DNA of 64,000 nucleotides from Hybos culiciformis (lineage: Eukaryota; Arthropoda; Insecta; Diptera; Hybotidae). The notes below the pieces were generated by a model. That model did no database searches, was not told the DNA's origin, and worked only from the letters and a program-made list of their open reading frames with translations. The stretch's first letter is position 1; each line of letters opens with the position of its first letter. Below, one piece after another: positions 11,027 to 22,768 of the stretch. Made by a program: the position numbers and the translations under genes. Location: contig OZ023273.1 in NCBI GenBank assembly GCA_964007475.1, forward strand, positions 35,152,436 to 35,216,435, written 5' to 3'.

Positions 11027-13297
11027 CCGTCAAAACAGTCAATAATGAATTCAATATTTAATTTTGGCAGCACATTTTTCATACCTCTATTTTAATAATA
11101 TTTCTATGATTGACAGACAACCAACAACACGAACACATCTTTTATTTTTTTATCTCATTTAATTTTCTTCTTATCCTTATCGTGTTCGGTTTTTTTTCAT
11201 ATACTTTTCTATTTAAAAATTTGACATTTAATCTGAACTTTAAACTTGAAATCAACAAAATTAACGTATCAATTTAAAATAATAGCAAAAAAATAAATTA
11301 AGAAGAATGATAGCTGGTAATATTATTTAAAAAAAAAAAAAAAAAGTTAATATTAAATAGTAGGTGGTACCTAATAATATTTAATTTTGTTTTTAAGATT
11401 TACTATCAACAAGAAGAATGCTATTCACTGCATTGGGTATCTCAGCTGCTGTGTTGGCTGGATACTATTGGTACCGCAAAAGATATTCTGCATATCAATT
11501 GCCAAAAAAATGGAAACATATCGGAAACATAGGTGAAATTTGGATTTTTCCAATTAAGTCATGTGGTGGCGTTAAATTAAATGCTGCTAATTGTAAGAAT
11601 TTGGGAATTCAAGGAGGTCCATGCAAAGATCGTCAATTCATGTTAGTGAATAAAAATGATAAAACTGTGACAGCCAGTACTTATCCAAAAATGCTTAAAA
11701 TTCAACCAAAAATAATTGAAGACGAACTATTTGTTTCTGCTCCTGGAATGGGTGCCTTAAAAATTGACTTTGAAAATTTCAATGGTTCAAGAACCGATAT
11801 TAAAGCTGAATTATGGGAAAAACAAGTTTATGTTACAGAATGTGGTTCCGAATATGATAGATGGTTTTCAGAATTTATTTTGGGAAAAAGAGAAGGTACA
11901 TTCACTTTTAAGAGAAGCTACCTACACTTTTATAATAAAATTAATTTTGTTATTTTCATAAATTTTAGGTCTTCGTCTTGTCTATTATCCCTTTCCAATG
12001 GCTTCACATACTGTAAAAGGTGAACTAAAAAATGCTATATTTGAGGACTCGGATACTGTAAGTAAATTTTTTTTTGAATATGTTTAAAAACTGAATTACC
12101 TACATTTATTTTAATTTTTTAATATTACTTTTTTTATTTAATTTTTTTTTCCGAACTAATTAATATTATTGTAGGTTCAACAAGAAATATAAATGTGGTT
12201 TAAATCATTTTTTCCTTTTTAGGGATCTCTGCAAGATGTGCCGACGTACTTGCTAATAAATGATAAATCTGTTGATGAACTTAATACTCGTCTAGAAAAG
12301 CAAATACTAGCCTTGAATTTTAGAGGAAATTTTGTGGTTAAATCTTTGAAAAATATTCAAGGTTATGATGAAGATAACTGGAATTGGGTAAAAGTTGGTA
12401 ATGAAGTGGTTATGCGAAGAGTGTCACAATGTTATCGTTGTATTTTTCCAAATATTGATCCAATTTCAGGCGAAAGGGATCCAAATTTTGAGCCATTAAA
12501 AACTTTAAAAAGGTGAATTGCCAGTTAACTGATTTACAAAATAATATTAAAAAACTCTTGAGCTACCGTCCACAGATCAAACTACTTAAATCAATCAAAA
12601 TTGACTGATCTAATCGTCTGCCAATTTTTGAGAAAATTATGAAAACTCGCCTTTCATGAATATATTTACTGCAACTAACATTATTCAAGAACTACATTAA
12701 ATTTTTTGTAAAATACTTTTTCCTTTTTTTTCTTACAGTTATCGCCTTCTAGGTGCGAACAAAAAAGACCCTGTTTTTGGAATTCAATTAGGAATTAGAA
12801 ATAACGGAATAATCAATCTTAATGATGAAGTTTTTGTTGATGACATCTAATACCAGCACTAACAGCAAAATTATATAAAAACACACAATCAACAAAGTTA
12901 AAAATATATGTAAAAAGTCACAATTTGTATTTAGCATGTACATTTTTAGTCTCGTATGGTTTTCAATTTAAAATTTAAACAAATAATGTAAAATCGTCAT
13001 ATCGTGATATTTTCGTAAACATTCCTTACTTAAACAGCTTTGTCTGAAGCGTTTCAAAATTAATTCAATTAGTATATAAAAATAAGTTTGGAGAGAAACA
13101 ATCGGAATAGAGATAGCATATCACAAAAATATTTTATGTGCAGAACCTTTTCGGCCATCTAAAAATGATTATTTTCTTAAAAGATGATTCTAAATTTAAG
13201 GATGTCAGTTATTTTCTCGTGTTGTAAATAATATATTTATTTTAAATTTTTATTTTATTCACGTTTACTTGAACTGTTATTAAGCAATACGATGCAT
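11027..13297. repeat. Tandem duplication, unit 2 (contains mARC copy 2)
   Basis: Begins GTCAAAACAGTCAATAATGA and ends TACGATGCATTT. It lacks element A, the long foldback and the LINE found in unit 1, so it preserves their empty sites. Divergence from unit 1 is uneven: see the mARC copy 2 entry. Confidence 0.88.
11418..12850 (+). CDS. mARC: Mitochondrial amidoxime-reducing component (MOSC-domain protein), copy 2
   Basis: Exons 11418-11895, 11969-12057, 12223-12512 and 12739-12850 have exactly the same lengths and phases as copy 1 and give 322 codons. The N-terminal anchor, FPIKSCGG and the QCYRCIFPNIDP cysteine motif are all kept. One change stands out: VTAR in copy 1 is VTAS here (Ser87). 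Exon 2 carries ten differences in 89 bases, with six amino-acid changes relative to copy 1, whereas intron 3, exon 4 and the 3' flank are nearly identical. Both genes could be expressed; nothing in the sequence marks either as a pseudogene. Confidence 0.92.
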
Positions 13298-16200
13298 TTA
13301 ATTAATTTTATTTCTTTATGCAATGACGGCTAATTATTAAAAACAAAGAGAATTATAAGCTTCCACCTATATACAAAGTTTTTTACTCCTAGAAAAAATT
13401 TATATAATAATATGAATTCTCTATTTTATTTAACTCCATCGAATTAATTTTCATCTGAGCGTCAGATCGAATGTATAAAAATTCTTAAGAAAAGTATTCG
13501 TAAGAATAATGTGCTAAAAATTTAGTCACGACAATGAGCGAACACTTTATGATAATGTTAGATAACATACATATGTTGTGAAAAAATTTTTTTTAACTAA
13601 ATGTTTTTTTTAAATATTATGCGCATACATGAATGAATCTAAGTAAATGAAACAGTTTTTTTTTGTTTATATAAAAAAACATTTTTTTTATGTTTTTTGA
13701 ATAAATTTTTCCGATTCATTCAAGCACGATTCGATTATTTTCAACAAAAACTACAATGCAATAATCAAATTTATTTTTGAACTTATTATTTTAGTTTTCA
13801 AGAAGATTTTATTTTTTTATTACCTACACACATCACTAGTCTAGATTTAAAGTTTTTTTATTTTATTTTAAAAACTAAAGAAAAATGATTTATAAATTTT
13901 GTATGAAGTTTGTTTAAAAAAGAAAAAAAATTTTTTTTTTTATATTTAGAAATAAATGGACAACACAATAATAATTGTGAAACTATAAAATTCAAATTAT
14001 GCCATAAATTTCATTTAGGCGCCTTGAAAAAAAAAGACGTACCTAAACTATAAAAAAAGATGAACTATAGCACTTTACTAATCATCATCTTCATTAATTT
14101 TTTACTGAGTGATCAAAAACAAACTTTCCCAAAGAATATTTATTTGGAATGATTAATCAATAAATAAATGAAATAAATAAATGAAACATAACGAAAACTA
14201 ATTAAAGCCAAAATAACTTAAAATATTATAAAGAAAAAACTTGTAATTTTTTTTCTATCTAGAACGGAAATAATTTATTGCGAATCATTTTCAAAACTTT
14301 CTATGAAATCTAAATGTATAAATTGTTATATTTTTCGTAATCGCGACAATTAGATAGATATAGTAATGCAATTAAAGTGTAAAATTGTTAAAATAAAACA
14401 ATATAGATAAAAGTCTGGGTTTTTTTTAAATTAATTACTCACTGTCTTTTAGTAGAAACCGAATATTCAAGATTTGACTTACGTAATAAAAAAAGATTGA
14501 GAAAATATTTTTTTCAAAATAGTTTGAATTTTTAAAGCAAAAATTTTCATACATTTATTGTTCAAATGCAAAAAAATAATTTGGGAAAATTCGATTTAGC
14601 GAATATATGTTGTATAAGCCATTTTTGTTTTAAACTTTTAGAATGGGCAGATTTGCAATAAATATAAATGTAATATATAAATTATTACATCGATAATATG
14701 AATTAATGAACTTTAAATGTATATTACTAATTTGTCCGAGTTTTAATCTGCAGGAAGACCGATAATTTAGACACGCTAGCAATAATTTTTATATACGGAT
14801 ACAATTTATTTCTGTAGTAATGTTATTTGACGTGAATACTCTAAAACTTTTTTTTTAATGAAAATAATCAAAATTTGAAATATATCAACAATTAAAAATT
14901 GTATATTATTTATTTTGTCCAATTTCCTATTATTTACGAAACAACGAAATGACTTGGGATGAGTATTATAATTAAGCAAGAATCATATATTTGGTATTGC
15001 TTATATTCTTTAATTTGAAGTTTACTCGCAACTATTCTTTAAAAAATGTTAAAATTATAAATTATGCAGAACGAAATAAAAAAAACTAGATTTTCTTAGC
15101 TTTATGTTAAATACAAACTTTTAAAAACATTTTCTCCCTCCAAACATTTCAGTTGTTTATTTATATTCATTGAAATCGGACGCAGTTTTTTTTTTTTTTA
15201 ATTTTTATATAAAAACGAACTTATTCAATAAAACGCGTTTTAATACATATCACATAATATTAATAAACATATCGTATAATATTAATTTAAGTTCAATTAA
15301 AGGTAATTAAAATTCTATTTGGAAAATTGTATTTTAATTACACGCAAGCGATGAATTATTATTGTCTTGGCTTATTGTAATGTCTATTTTTTTAAAGTTT
15401 TTTTTTTATTTGTGGAAGAAAAATTAGTGAAGTTAATTCTATTTTAACTTTATTTAATATTTACATACGTACTTAGATATTTCACATTAAATTTTCTTTC
15501 AAATTATCATAAAACTGAAAATTTAAATAAATAGATAAACCACTAAAACTACTCTGTTTATGGTTCATTCTGTGTAATGTAAAAAAATCGAAAATGTTAT
15601 GTAAATTTATAGTTTTCGAAACACTATTATGGTTATAAGTTCAATTAAGTTATCTTCGATTTTCTTTACGAACAAATAATAAAAAAAACTGTATGTCTAT
15701 CGCACAATTTAGTTTTGTTTACATTTAAATTTGTATTTTTAGTATTCAAAAAAAATTCAAAGCCAAAGGTCATTCAATGTAGCATCATAATTAAAGACAA
15801 CATGCAGACTGATTAAGTTGAATGAAATTAGAAAAACTAATGAAAAAAAACCTTATAAATAATTCATATAAAAATTATGTATTTTTTATTGTATTTTCGA
15901 TATGAATGAATATTAAAAATTTAGGAATGTAAATATCGTATAGAGATAATAAAAATAATATGTATTTACATAACTATTTTTTAAATAAAGTATTTTTTCT
16001 TTAAAAAACATACTCATATTTTTTTTTAAATTCACCACAAAGATCAGATAAAAAAAAGTATATTTCAAGTTTACTGCGATTATTCTTTTAATAAATAATT
16101 ATAAAATGCATAAACATTTAATGTTTACGTTGTCTGTTGTATAAATTTCAAAAAATAAAATAATGTATATACATATTTTGTTCATATATGTAATATTTTG

Positions 16201-17660
16201 TCAAATTTTTTTTAAGAAATTTTGCTAAAATGAAGTGAAGGTCATATTTTTATGTGCAGGTTAAGTTAACTATATAATCATGATTCAAATACAGAAATTT
16301 TTAATATTTTTTAATTAAGTAGGTACTAAACTCTTCTTTTTAGATGCATTCACCTTCAAATACTTATAAGAAGTGACAGATCAAAAAAAATTTTAACCAC
16401 CGGTTCTCTAAATGGAACAAATATTAATATCAATTTTGAAAAGAAAAAATTTACAAGATAAAAATAGTTTGAAAATTTCGTGAGACACCAAAGCTTTTAG
16501 GACGCTTAAATGTCCTCAAATATGTTAATTGAGGTTTCCTGTTTTTTAGTACGTTCGCTTCAGCCTAAATGCAATGGTTTTGGCAAATAAATCCACCGGT
16601 GGGAGAGTAAGAATACCGATAAGGGGTGGACCACGTGTTGTACTCATTGCACCACTTATTCCAAGGCCCCCATTCTTTGTACTTTGGAGAGTAAATGTAG
16701 TTGTTCTTTAGACTCCGTATAGAATTATTGGTCTCACTACCGCTGTGTACAACCAATGGGTTTTTCAAAATTCAGTAGACTTCGTTCACAGCTCATCAAA
16801 GCAGAAATAAATAAAAATTCAACAAATAATAATTTGGATTTTATATATAGTGAAACAGTTTTCATAAAATTGAATTCGATTTAATTAATAAACAATTTAT
16901 GCAATTGAAAGATTAAAGTGATTTTAATTGAATGTTAGAGAAGACCCAATTGAAAAAAATCGAATAACATTTACATACATTACATATTCATTTTAATTTG
17001 TATTTCATTTAAAATTTCATCGATTTTATTCATCTTTTTTAATAATTATATAAATGGTCAAAAGGATTTAAATTACAATCGATCGTAAAAATTTTATCCA
17101 AATAGAATTTGATTATAATTCATTAGAATCGCCGTATGTACATATAAAATATAATATATAAAATATAATATTTATTTATTTACTTTGTTAATTTAAATTA
17201 AGTCTGAAACAATCAAAGAAAAATGAAGAAAATAGTTAAGCATGATTATAATTTTATGTTATTTTCAAAACGTCTAATAAACTGACAAAAACAAATTATT
17301 AAAATAATCAAAAATCTTCAGTCATAGTCATTACTCATTAACATTAAATTGAAATTTTTTAACTACGTACTTTTAAATTTTATTTTCATTTTTTTACATT
17401 CATTTTAAATTATAACATAATAAAAATACAATTACGAAATAGAATAACTTGAAGAATCCTAGTTAATACAAAATGAGCTATAATTATTGAAATTATTTGT
17501 ACATATATTTTATACATATGTATATATAATATACATATATATGTTATTATATATTATACATTCAATGTTAACCTAAACAATAATTATTTAATTGGATTGA
17601 TTTCAGGATATCAAAATTAACAAGGGGTTTGTAATTCAATGTAAATTAAAAGAAAAAACC
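13298..17660. other. Long AT-rich intergenic region
   Basis: About 4.4 kb with homopolymer runs, no frame of recognisable content except the small minus-strand candidate exon at 16565-16768, and a short TA microsatellite at 17697-17710. No convincing MITE ends were seen. Confidence 0.6.
16565..16768 (-). CDS. Possible orphan terminal exon, small Trp/Tyr/Cys-rich peptide
   Basis: A minus-strand frame ends in a peptide with KEWGPWNKWCNEYNTW and GGFICQNHCI before the stop. The composition (Trp, Tyr, Cys, Pro) and locally higher GC are unlike the surrounding AT-rich sequence. A usable acceptor (TTGTACACAG) precedes it at about 16744. No partner exon was found and the family is not recognised; it could equally be a decayed gene. 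Confidence 0.25.
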   Translation of the reverse strand: MKNPLVVHSGSETNNSIRSLKNNYIYSPKYKEWGPWNKWCNEYNTWSTPYRYSYSPTGGFICQNHCI

Positions 17661-17663
17661 AAA

Positions 17664-20600
17664 ATGCGGTCATTAAAGAATAAAAATAGTAAGTATATAT
17701 ATATATATACAGTACCTACATTTCACAAATTTTGTTCTAAAAATGTTGTTGATATACATTTAATATCCCTACCTTTAATAAGTTCAGTAAGAACAATGAG
17801 TAAAGTTAGAACAATTGTGAGTTTGAATCAAAGATAGCGAGGGGAAACCGTATCTCCGATACAGTAAGGAAAGAGCAAAATTATTCCTTTAGGAAAAGAT
17901 TTCTACTTCCACTTAAAATATTGTTTTTGACAAAAATATCCCAACGTAGAGTTTAAAATTGAATCAAAACAAGGGCTGAAAAAGGAAAAGGAGTAACTCT
18001 TTAAAGTTTTTTTTTTTTTCAAAAGTACGAATTAAAAAAGCACACAACTTTTATCAATCGGATTCTTTTTTTTTTACTACGTATATGGTGAACTGACATA
18101 ACCGCGAATGTCATAACCGCGAAAAATTTTTGTCATAACCGCGAAACTAGAATTTGTATGAGTTTCGCGGTTATAACAAAAATTTTTGTTATAACCGCGA
18201 AACTAATTTTATTTTTGACAAAAAAAATGTTAAGTTTTTCGCGGTTATAACAAAAATTTTTGTTATAACCGCGAAATGATAAAAATCGAATTTTTGTGTT
18301 TCGCGGTTATAACAAAAATTTTTGTTATAACCGCGAAACACAAAAATTCGATTTTTTTCATTTCGCGGTTATAACAAAAATTTTTGTTATAAGCGCGAAA
18401 CACAAAAATTCGATTTTTTTCATTTCGCGGTTATAACAAAAATTTTTGTTATAACCGCGAAACACAAAAATCGAATTTTCGCGGTTATAACAAACATTTT
18501 TGTTATAACCGCGAAACACAAAAACTCGATCATTTTGAAAAATGTAATAAGACCTCGATAAAAAAATGTTGTGAGGTAAGCACACGGAGGGGGGGCAGCA
18601 GGGCGGCGGGCGGGCGGTTGGTCAGTGGGATTTGCGGCGTCAGCCGCAAATCTCACTGACCAACCGCCCGCCGCCCTGCTTCCCCCCCTCCGTGTGCTTA
18701 TCCCACAACATTTTTTTTTCGAGGTCTGGTAAGCACACGGAAGGCGGGGGCAGCAGGGCGGCGGGCGGGCGGTTGGTCAGTGGGATTTGCGGCTGGCGCC
18801 AGCCGCAAATCCCACTGACCAACCGCCCGCCCGCCGCTCTGCTGCCCCCCCCTCCTGTGTGCTTACCACACAACATTTTTTTATCGAGGTCTTATTTCAT
18901 TTTTCAAAATGATCGAGTTTTTGGGTTTCGCGGTTATAACAAAAATTTTTGTTATAACCGCGAAATGAAAAAAAACGAATTTTTGTGTTTCGCGGTTATA
19001 ACAAAAATTTTTGTTATAACCGCGAAATGATAAAAATTGATTTTTTGTGTTTCGCGGTTATAACAAAAAATTTTGTTATAACCGCGAAACACAAAAATTC
19101 GATTTTTGTCATTTCGCGGTTATAACAAAAATTTTTGTTATAACCGCGAAATGATAAAAATCGAAATTTTGTGTTTCGCGGTTATAACAAAAATTTTTGT
19201 TATAACCGCGAAACGAAATTTTTTCAATTTTTTGCCATATTTTTTCGCGGTTATGACAAAAAAAAATATAAGACATTTTTCGCGGTTATGACACTTTTAT
19301 TTTTTATTTCGCGGTTATGACAAAAAAGTTTCGCGGTTATGACATTCGCGGTTATATCATGTAGCCACATATATGCACAATTTTTAATTTAAATATAAAG
19401 ATCGAAGATGATTCACCTCATAAACTTTTTATATTTATAGAATATTGACAGAAATTAAAAAATAACTAAAATAAAAAAAAAATTTTAGGACTTTTTTTAG
19501 GAATAGTGAAAGCTGAAGCTGATTTGTCAACAGCAAAATTTCTTTACTTTTATGGGTGAAAATATAATACATACTTATCAATTCTGTTTTACGGATTAAT
19601 TAATTTTATGTATTTAATTGTAGCCCAAAATTTTCGGATCATGAAGAATTTGAGTTGAATGAATTTGATAAAATTTTGAATCATAGACTATTCAATCCTA
19701 CGAATAAGACAGCATTTTATTTACACGGATATTTAGAAAATAAGGACGTTGAAAGTGTTCAAGTAATTGTTGAGGCATATTTATTGCGGCATGATTATAA
19801 TATAATTGTTTTAGATTGGGGTGAATTGGCTGAAGGTAATTATTTGTTAGACGCTGTAGTTAATGCTAAACAGGTTAGTTAAATAAAAACGTTATTTTAA
19901 TGAAATTTTGGTAAATTGTATTTGAAAACTTTTTAAGAAACTTCGATAAAATGTATTTAAAAACTTTTTCAGTTAGGATCAAAATTAGCGAAAATATTAT
20001 TCAAAGCAATGGATGATGGTTTAAATATACAAAAATTTCATATAATTGGACATTCATTAGGGGGTCAGATGGCCGGTGTGATAGGGAATAATATTAAAGT
20101 AATGTCCAAAGGGGAAAAAATACTGAAACGGTAAGAAAACAAAGTAAAAAATTCCAAAAATTCTAACAAATTACTTTTTCAGAATTTCAGCCCTAGATCC
20201 AGCATTTCCACCATTCTATTTCAATTTATCAAGACACATTAATAAACATGATGCAGAATTTGTGGATATTATCCACACTGACGCATGGCTATATGGTGCT
20301 CCAATTAGCACAGGTACTGCAGATTTTTGGCCGAATGGTGGCAAAACATTACAGCCTGGATGCCCACCACGAAATTATAAAATGCTAACGGATAATGGTA
20401 AATATTGATTTTACTTTTAATTCTTAAACATTTAACTACATTATATTTAAGATCTTTCTAGTCACAGAAGATCTTGGTGGTTTTGGGCTGAGAGTGTTTC
20501 AAAACAATTCGACAACAAATTTAATGCTATCAAAGCAAAATCTTGGAATGATTTCAAATCAAATAGAGTTTTAAATGAAACATTTGATGTTTATATGGGA

Positions 20601-20705
20601 AATGATTGTCCGTCAACAGCAACTGGAGATTATTATTTACAAACAAATGGCGAAAAACCATATGCAAAGGGAGACAGTGGAATTCGTTACATCGCTGAAC
20701 AATAG
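17664..20705 (+). CDS. Pancreatic-lipase-like / phospholipase A1-type secreted lipase
   Basis: Proposed exons 17664-17688, 19489-19555, 19624-19873, 19973-20130, 20183-20397 and 20452-20705 join in phase to 322 codons. The alpha/beta-hydrolase core is clear: FYLHGYLE (oxyanion strand), IIGHSLGGQMAG with nucleophile Ser142, ALDPAFP with Asp172, and SSHRRSWWFWAES with His243. The product should hydrolyse lipid esters outside the cell. Exons 3-6 are secure. Exon 2 supplies LFLGIVKAEA, a short hydrophobic stretch, and exon 1 (MRSLKNKN) is inferred only from phase and a good donor, so the start is tentative. The first intron contains palindrome array C. Few cysteines are present, fewer than in venom-type PLA1. 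Confidence 0.82.
18096..19350. mobile_element. Foldback element C (word TTTCGCGGTTATAAC, array of perfect palindromes)
   Basis: About a dozen units of TTTCGCGGTTATAACAAAAA followed directly by its reverse complement form 40-bp perfect palindromes, separated by short CACAAAAATTCGAT spacers. The outermost units at both ends have GTTATGACA in place of GTTATAACA. Two GC-rich core palindromes sit in the middle (18618-18664 and 18772-18822). The right terminus, inverted, reads GTGGCTACATGATATAACC, sharing GTGGCTACA with the left end of element E. A possible duplication TATATG flanks it, not certain. It lies within the proposed first intron of the lipase gene. Confidence 0.85.
18575..18890. repeat. 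Double GC-rich palindromic core of element C
   Basis: Two consecutive copies of TAAGCACACGGAGGG, CAGCAGGGCGGCGGGCGGGC, the GTTGGTCAGTGGGATTTGCGGC palindrome, and their inverses. The outermost part (GACCTCGATAAAAAAATGTTGTG) also inverts across the pair. Several GGG tracts could form G-quadruplexes. Confidence 0.85.
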
Positions 20706-21270
20706 TTGAAGAAATGGATTAACTTATCTTTTTGAAAATTTAGGAAAAAAATTAAGCATATTATTTTCCAATTTGATAGTACAATTTTAGAATTTTCATT
20801 TCATACCTTATGTTTAGTTTGAATTGAGAAATTATGAAATAATAATAATAAAAGGAAAATATTTTATCTTTTTATTTCGAAGAGCATTTTATCAGATACG
20901 AGATACCTCACTTGCACTATACATATTTTCAAAAAATCAGTAAATCTCAAAAAATTAATTTATTTCACTATAAAAAAAATTAAGCTGTAAACAAAAAAAA
21001 ATATTTTTTACTAAGAATACAATTTTAAAAAGATGTTGGTACTTCATTTCAAACATATTATCTTTTTCCGCTTAATATGAAAATTTCAGCGTAAAACATG
21101 ATGTCATGTTTCCGAGATTGTGTTAAAAGGTTTAAAGCTGTAGGTGTAGCTGTCATTAATTCACGGAGATGATGCACAAGGTATAGAAAATATTTAAAGA
21201 GACCCAAAAGGCTGAGCACCTATCATTGAATTGACTTAATTTTTATCATTTCCAAAGAACAATCACAAGT
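20706..21270. other. Intergenic interval between lipase and microprotein genes
   Basis: Contains the probable lipase 3' UTR with AATAATAATAATAAAAGG at about 20838. Nothing else recognised. Confidence 0.5.
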
Positions 21271-21715
21271 TTAGGCTAAAAGAGAAGGAAGACCCCTAAG
21301 TACACATTCCAAAGATTACGTTATCCAAGAATTTTACATTTTCTTCATTTCAGCAAACTTTATAGATAAAAAATTAATTTTTTTATTAAAAAAAAAACAC
21401 GCACCTGACGACATTTTATCTTCTTCTTCAGTTTTATATCCATAATATTTGGCCCAATCATTACGACCTGTAAAAACCATATAACAAACAAATCCAAATG
21501 CCTGCCAGGCTAAAATGAAATAAAATTTGATTAGGTTCATTATAAAAAATTATTATTTATAAAATGAAGTCATTGATTAAGTATAGAATTCTCTTACCCA
21601 ATAAAGCATATGCAACGCTTAATCGACGCTTCCATAACTCAGCAGTATCTAAAGAAATTGGATTTGTATTTCTTCGAACAAATCGACGAAGCCATTTAAA
21701 TTGAAATAGAGCCAT
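21271..21715 (-). CDS. 75-aa single-pass membrane microprotein
   Basis: Exons 21598-21715, 21405-21509 and 21271-21275 (minus strand) join in phase to 75 codons; the last exon adds only Ala and the stop. The N-terminus is basic (MALFQFKWLRRFVRR). A hydrophobic span, LSVAYALLAWQAFGFVCYMV, is followed by an acidic/aromatic tail (DWAKYYGYKTEEEDK). This layout suggests a small mitochondrial or ER membrane protein. It loosely resembles the SMIM26 class of small integral membrane proteins (W-x-RR-x-SV-Y before the membrane span), but that is a guess. Conserved phase and clean splice sites are the main support. Confidence 0.6.
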
Positions 21716-22768
21716 TAAAATAGTATAAAGGTAAGAAGGTATGCACGAGCACGAGAGGTAAGATTTTTTATTTTTTAAATAGTAAATTAATTGTTTATAT
21801 TTTAATTCACAAAAAAAAAATAGATGTGAATATCTAGTGAAGTGTTGTTATGTTATTGTTATTATGATTTATGATGTGTTGTAGATGAGGAAGAAAATCA
21901 CTAACACATTTTATGATGAAAATAATTTTTAAATAAATTTAAATTTGAAATTTAAGGATGATTTATGATGAAACAAATTAATGCTTATTTTATGCTTTTC
22001 TAACTTATGCAATTTTTGCAGTAAAACATTTTTTTTAATAAAAAAAGGTTTGTTTTTTATTGATTTTGTGTGATTTATATTGAATTTTCCTTGTTTTCTT
22101 ATTATACTTCAACTTCAGCTGTTTTCGTTGCTCTCACTTTGCTCTCACTTCACCTTTTTTATTTTATTATTGTTGTTTGCAAGTTGTTTGTATGTTTATT
22201 TTTATTCTCTTTCATCTTTCATCCCTTTCATAGAAATTACGGCATGCATTCATTATGCCGGAAAAATAAATTTTCACTTTCGATTTAAATAAAAAAAAGA
22301 ATTATACCTATTTTATCATTTTCTGTTTTTCCCAAACTGGAATAAAATTCGCAATTTTGTACTCTTGCATTCAAGCTAGAAGAATGAGATTATCAGATTT
22401 TGGGTCTGGGAGCCAGAAGCTGACGAGTAAAACCCGGGTTTGTGATGAAAATTGATATGTGAATGGGAATCAGCTGTAAGAAAATGAATTCGAATATATG
22501 TAAATAGTAATGTTGGCCCCTTACTTAATTTACTGTTTTATATTTCTCAAAGGCCTGTAAAAAAAATAATTTCAAATTCTGAATGAGGACACTTTTGGAT
22601 TTTTTTAACTACCACTGGGCAAATATGTTGAAAAGTGAACATAGCTAGACTGTGGAACATAAGTGATATAAACAACTAAACATAAACAATCATCGAACGA
22701 TGAACGAAAGAAAATAATTACATATTTATAATTATAGAAAAATTACGAAAATAATAAATAAAATAAAA
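21716..22768. other. Intergenic region between divergent genes
   Basis: Lies between the 5' ends of the microprotein (-) and BED/BESS gene A (+), so it should hold both promoters. A pyrimidine-rich stretch spans 22080-22230. No defined element was recognised. Confidence 0.45.

Noticed and set aside
18096..19350. CRISPR-like regular repeats with spacers
   Set aside because: Units are perfect palindromes separated by near-identical AT-rich spacers, in an intron-bearing eukaryotic context; no cas genes and no unique spacers.
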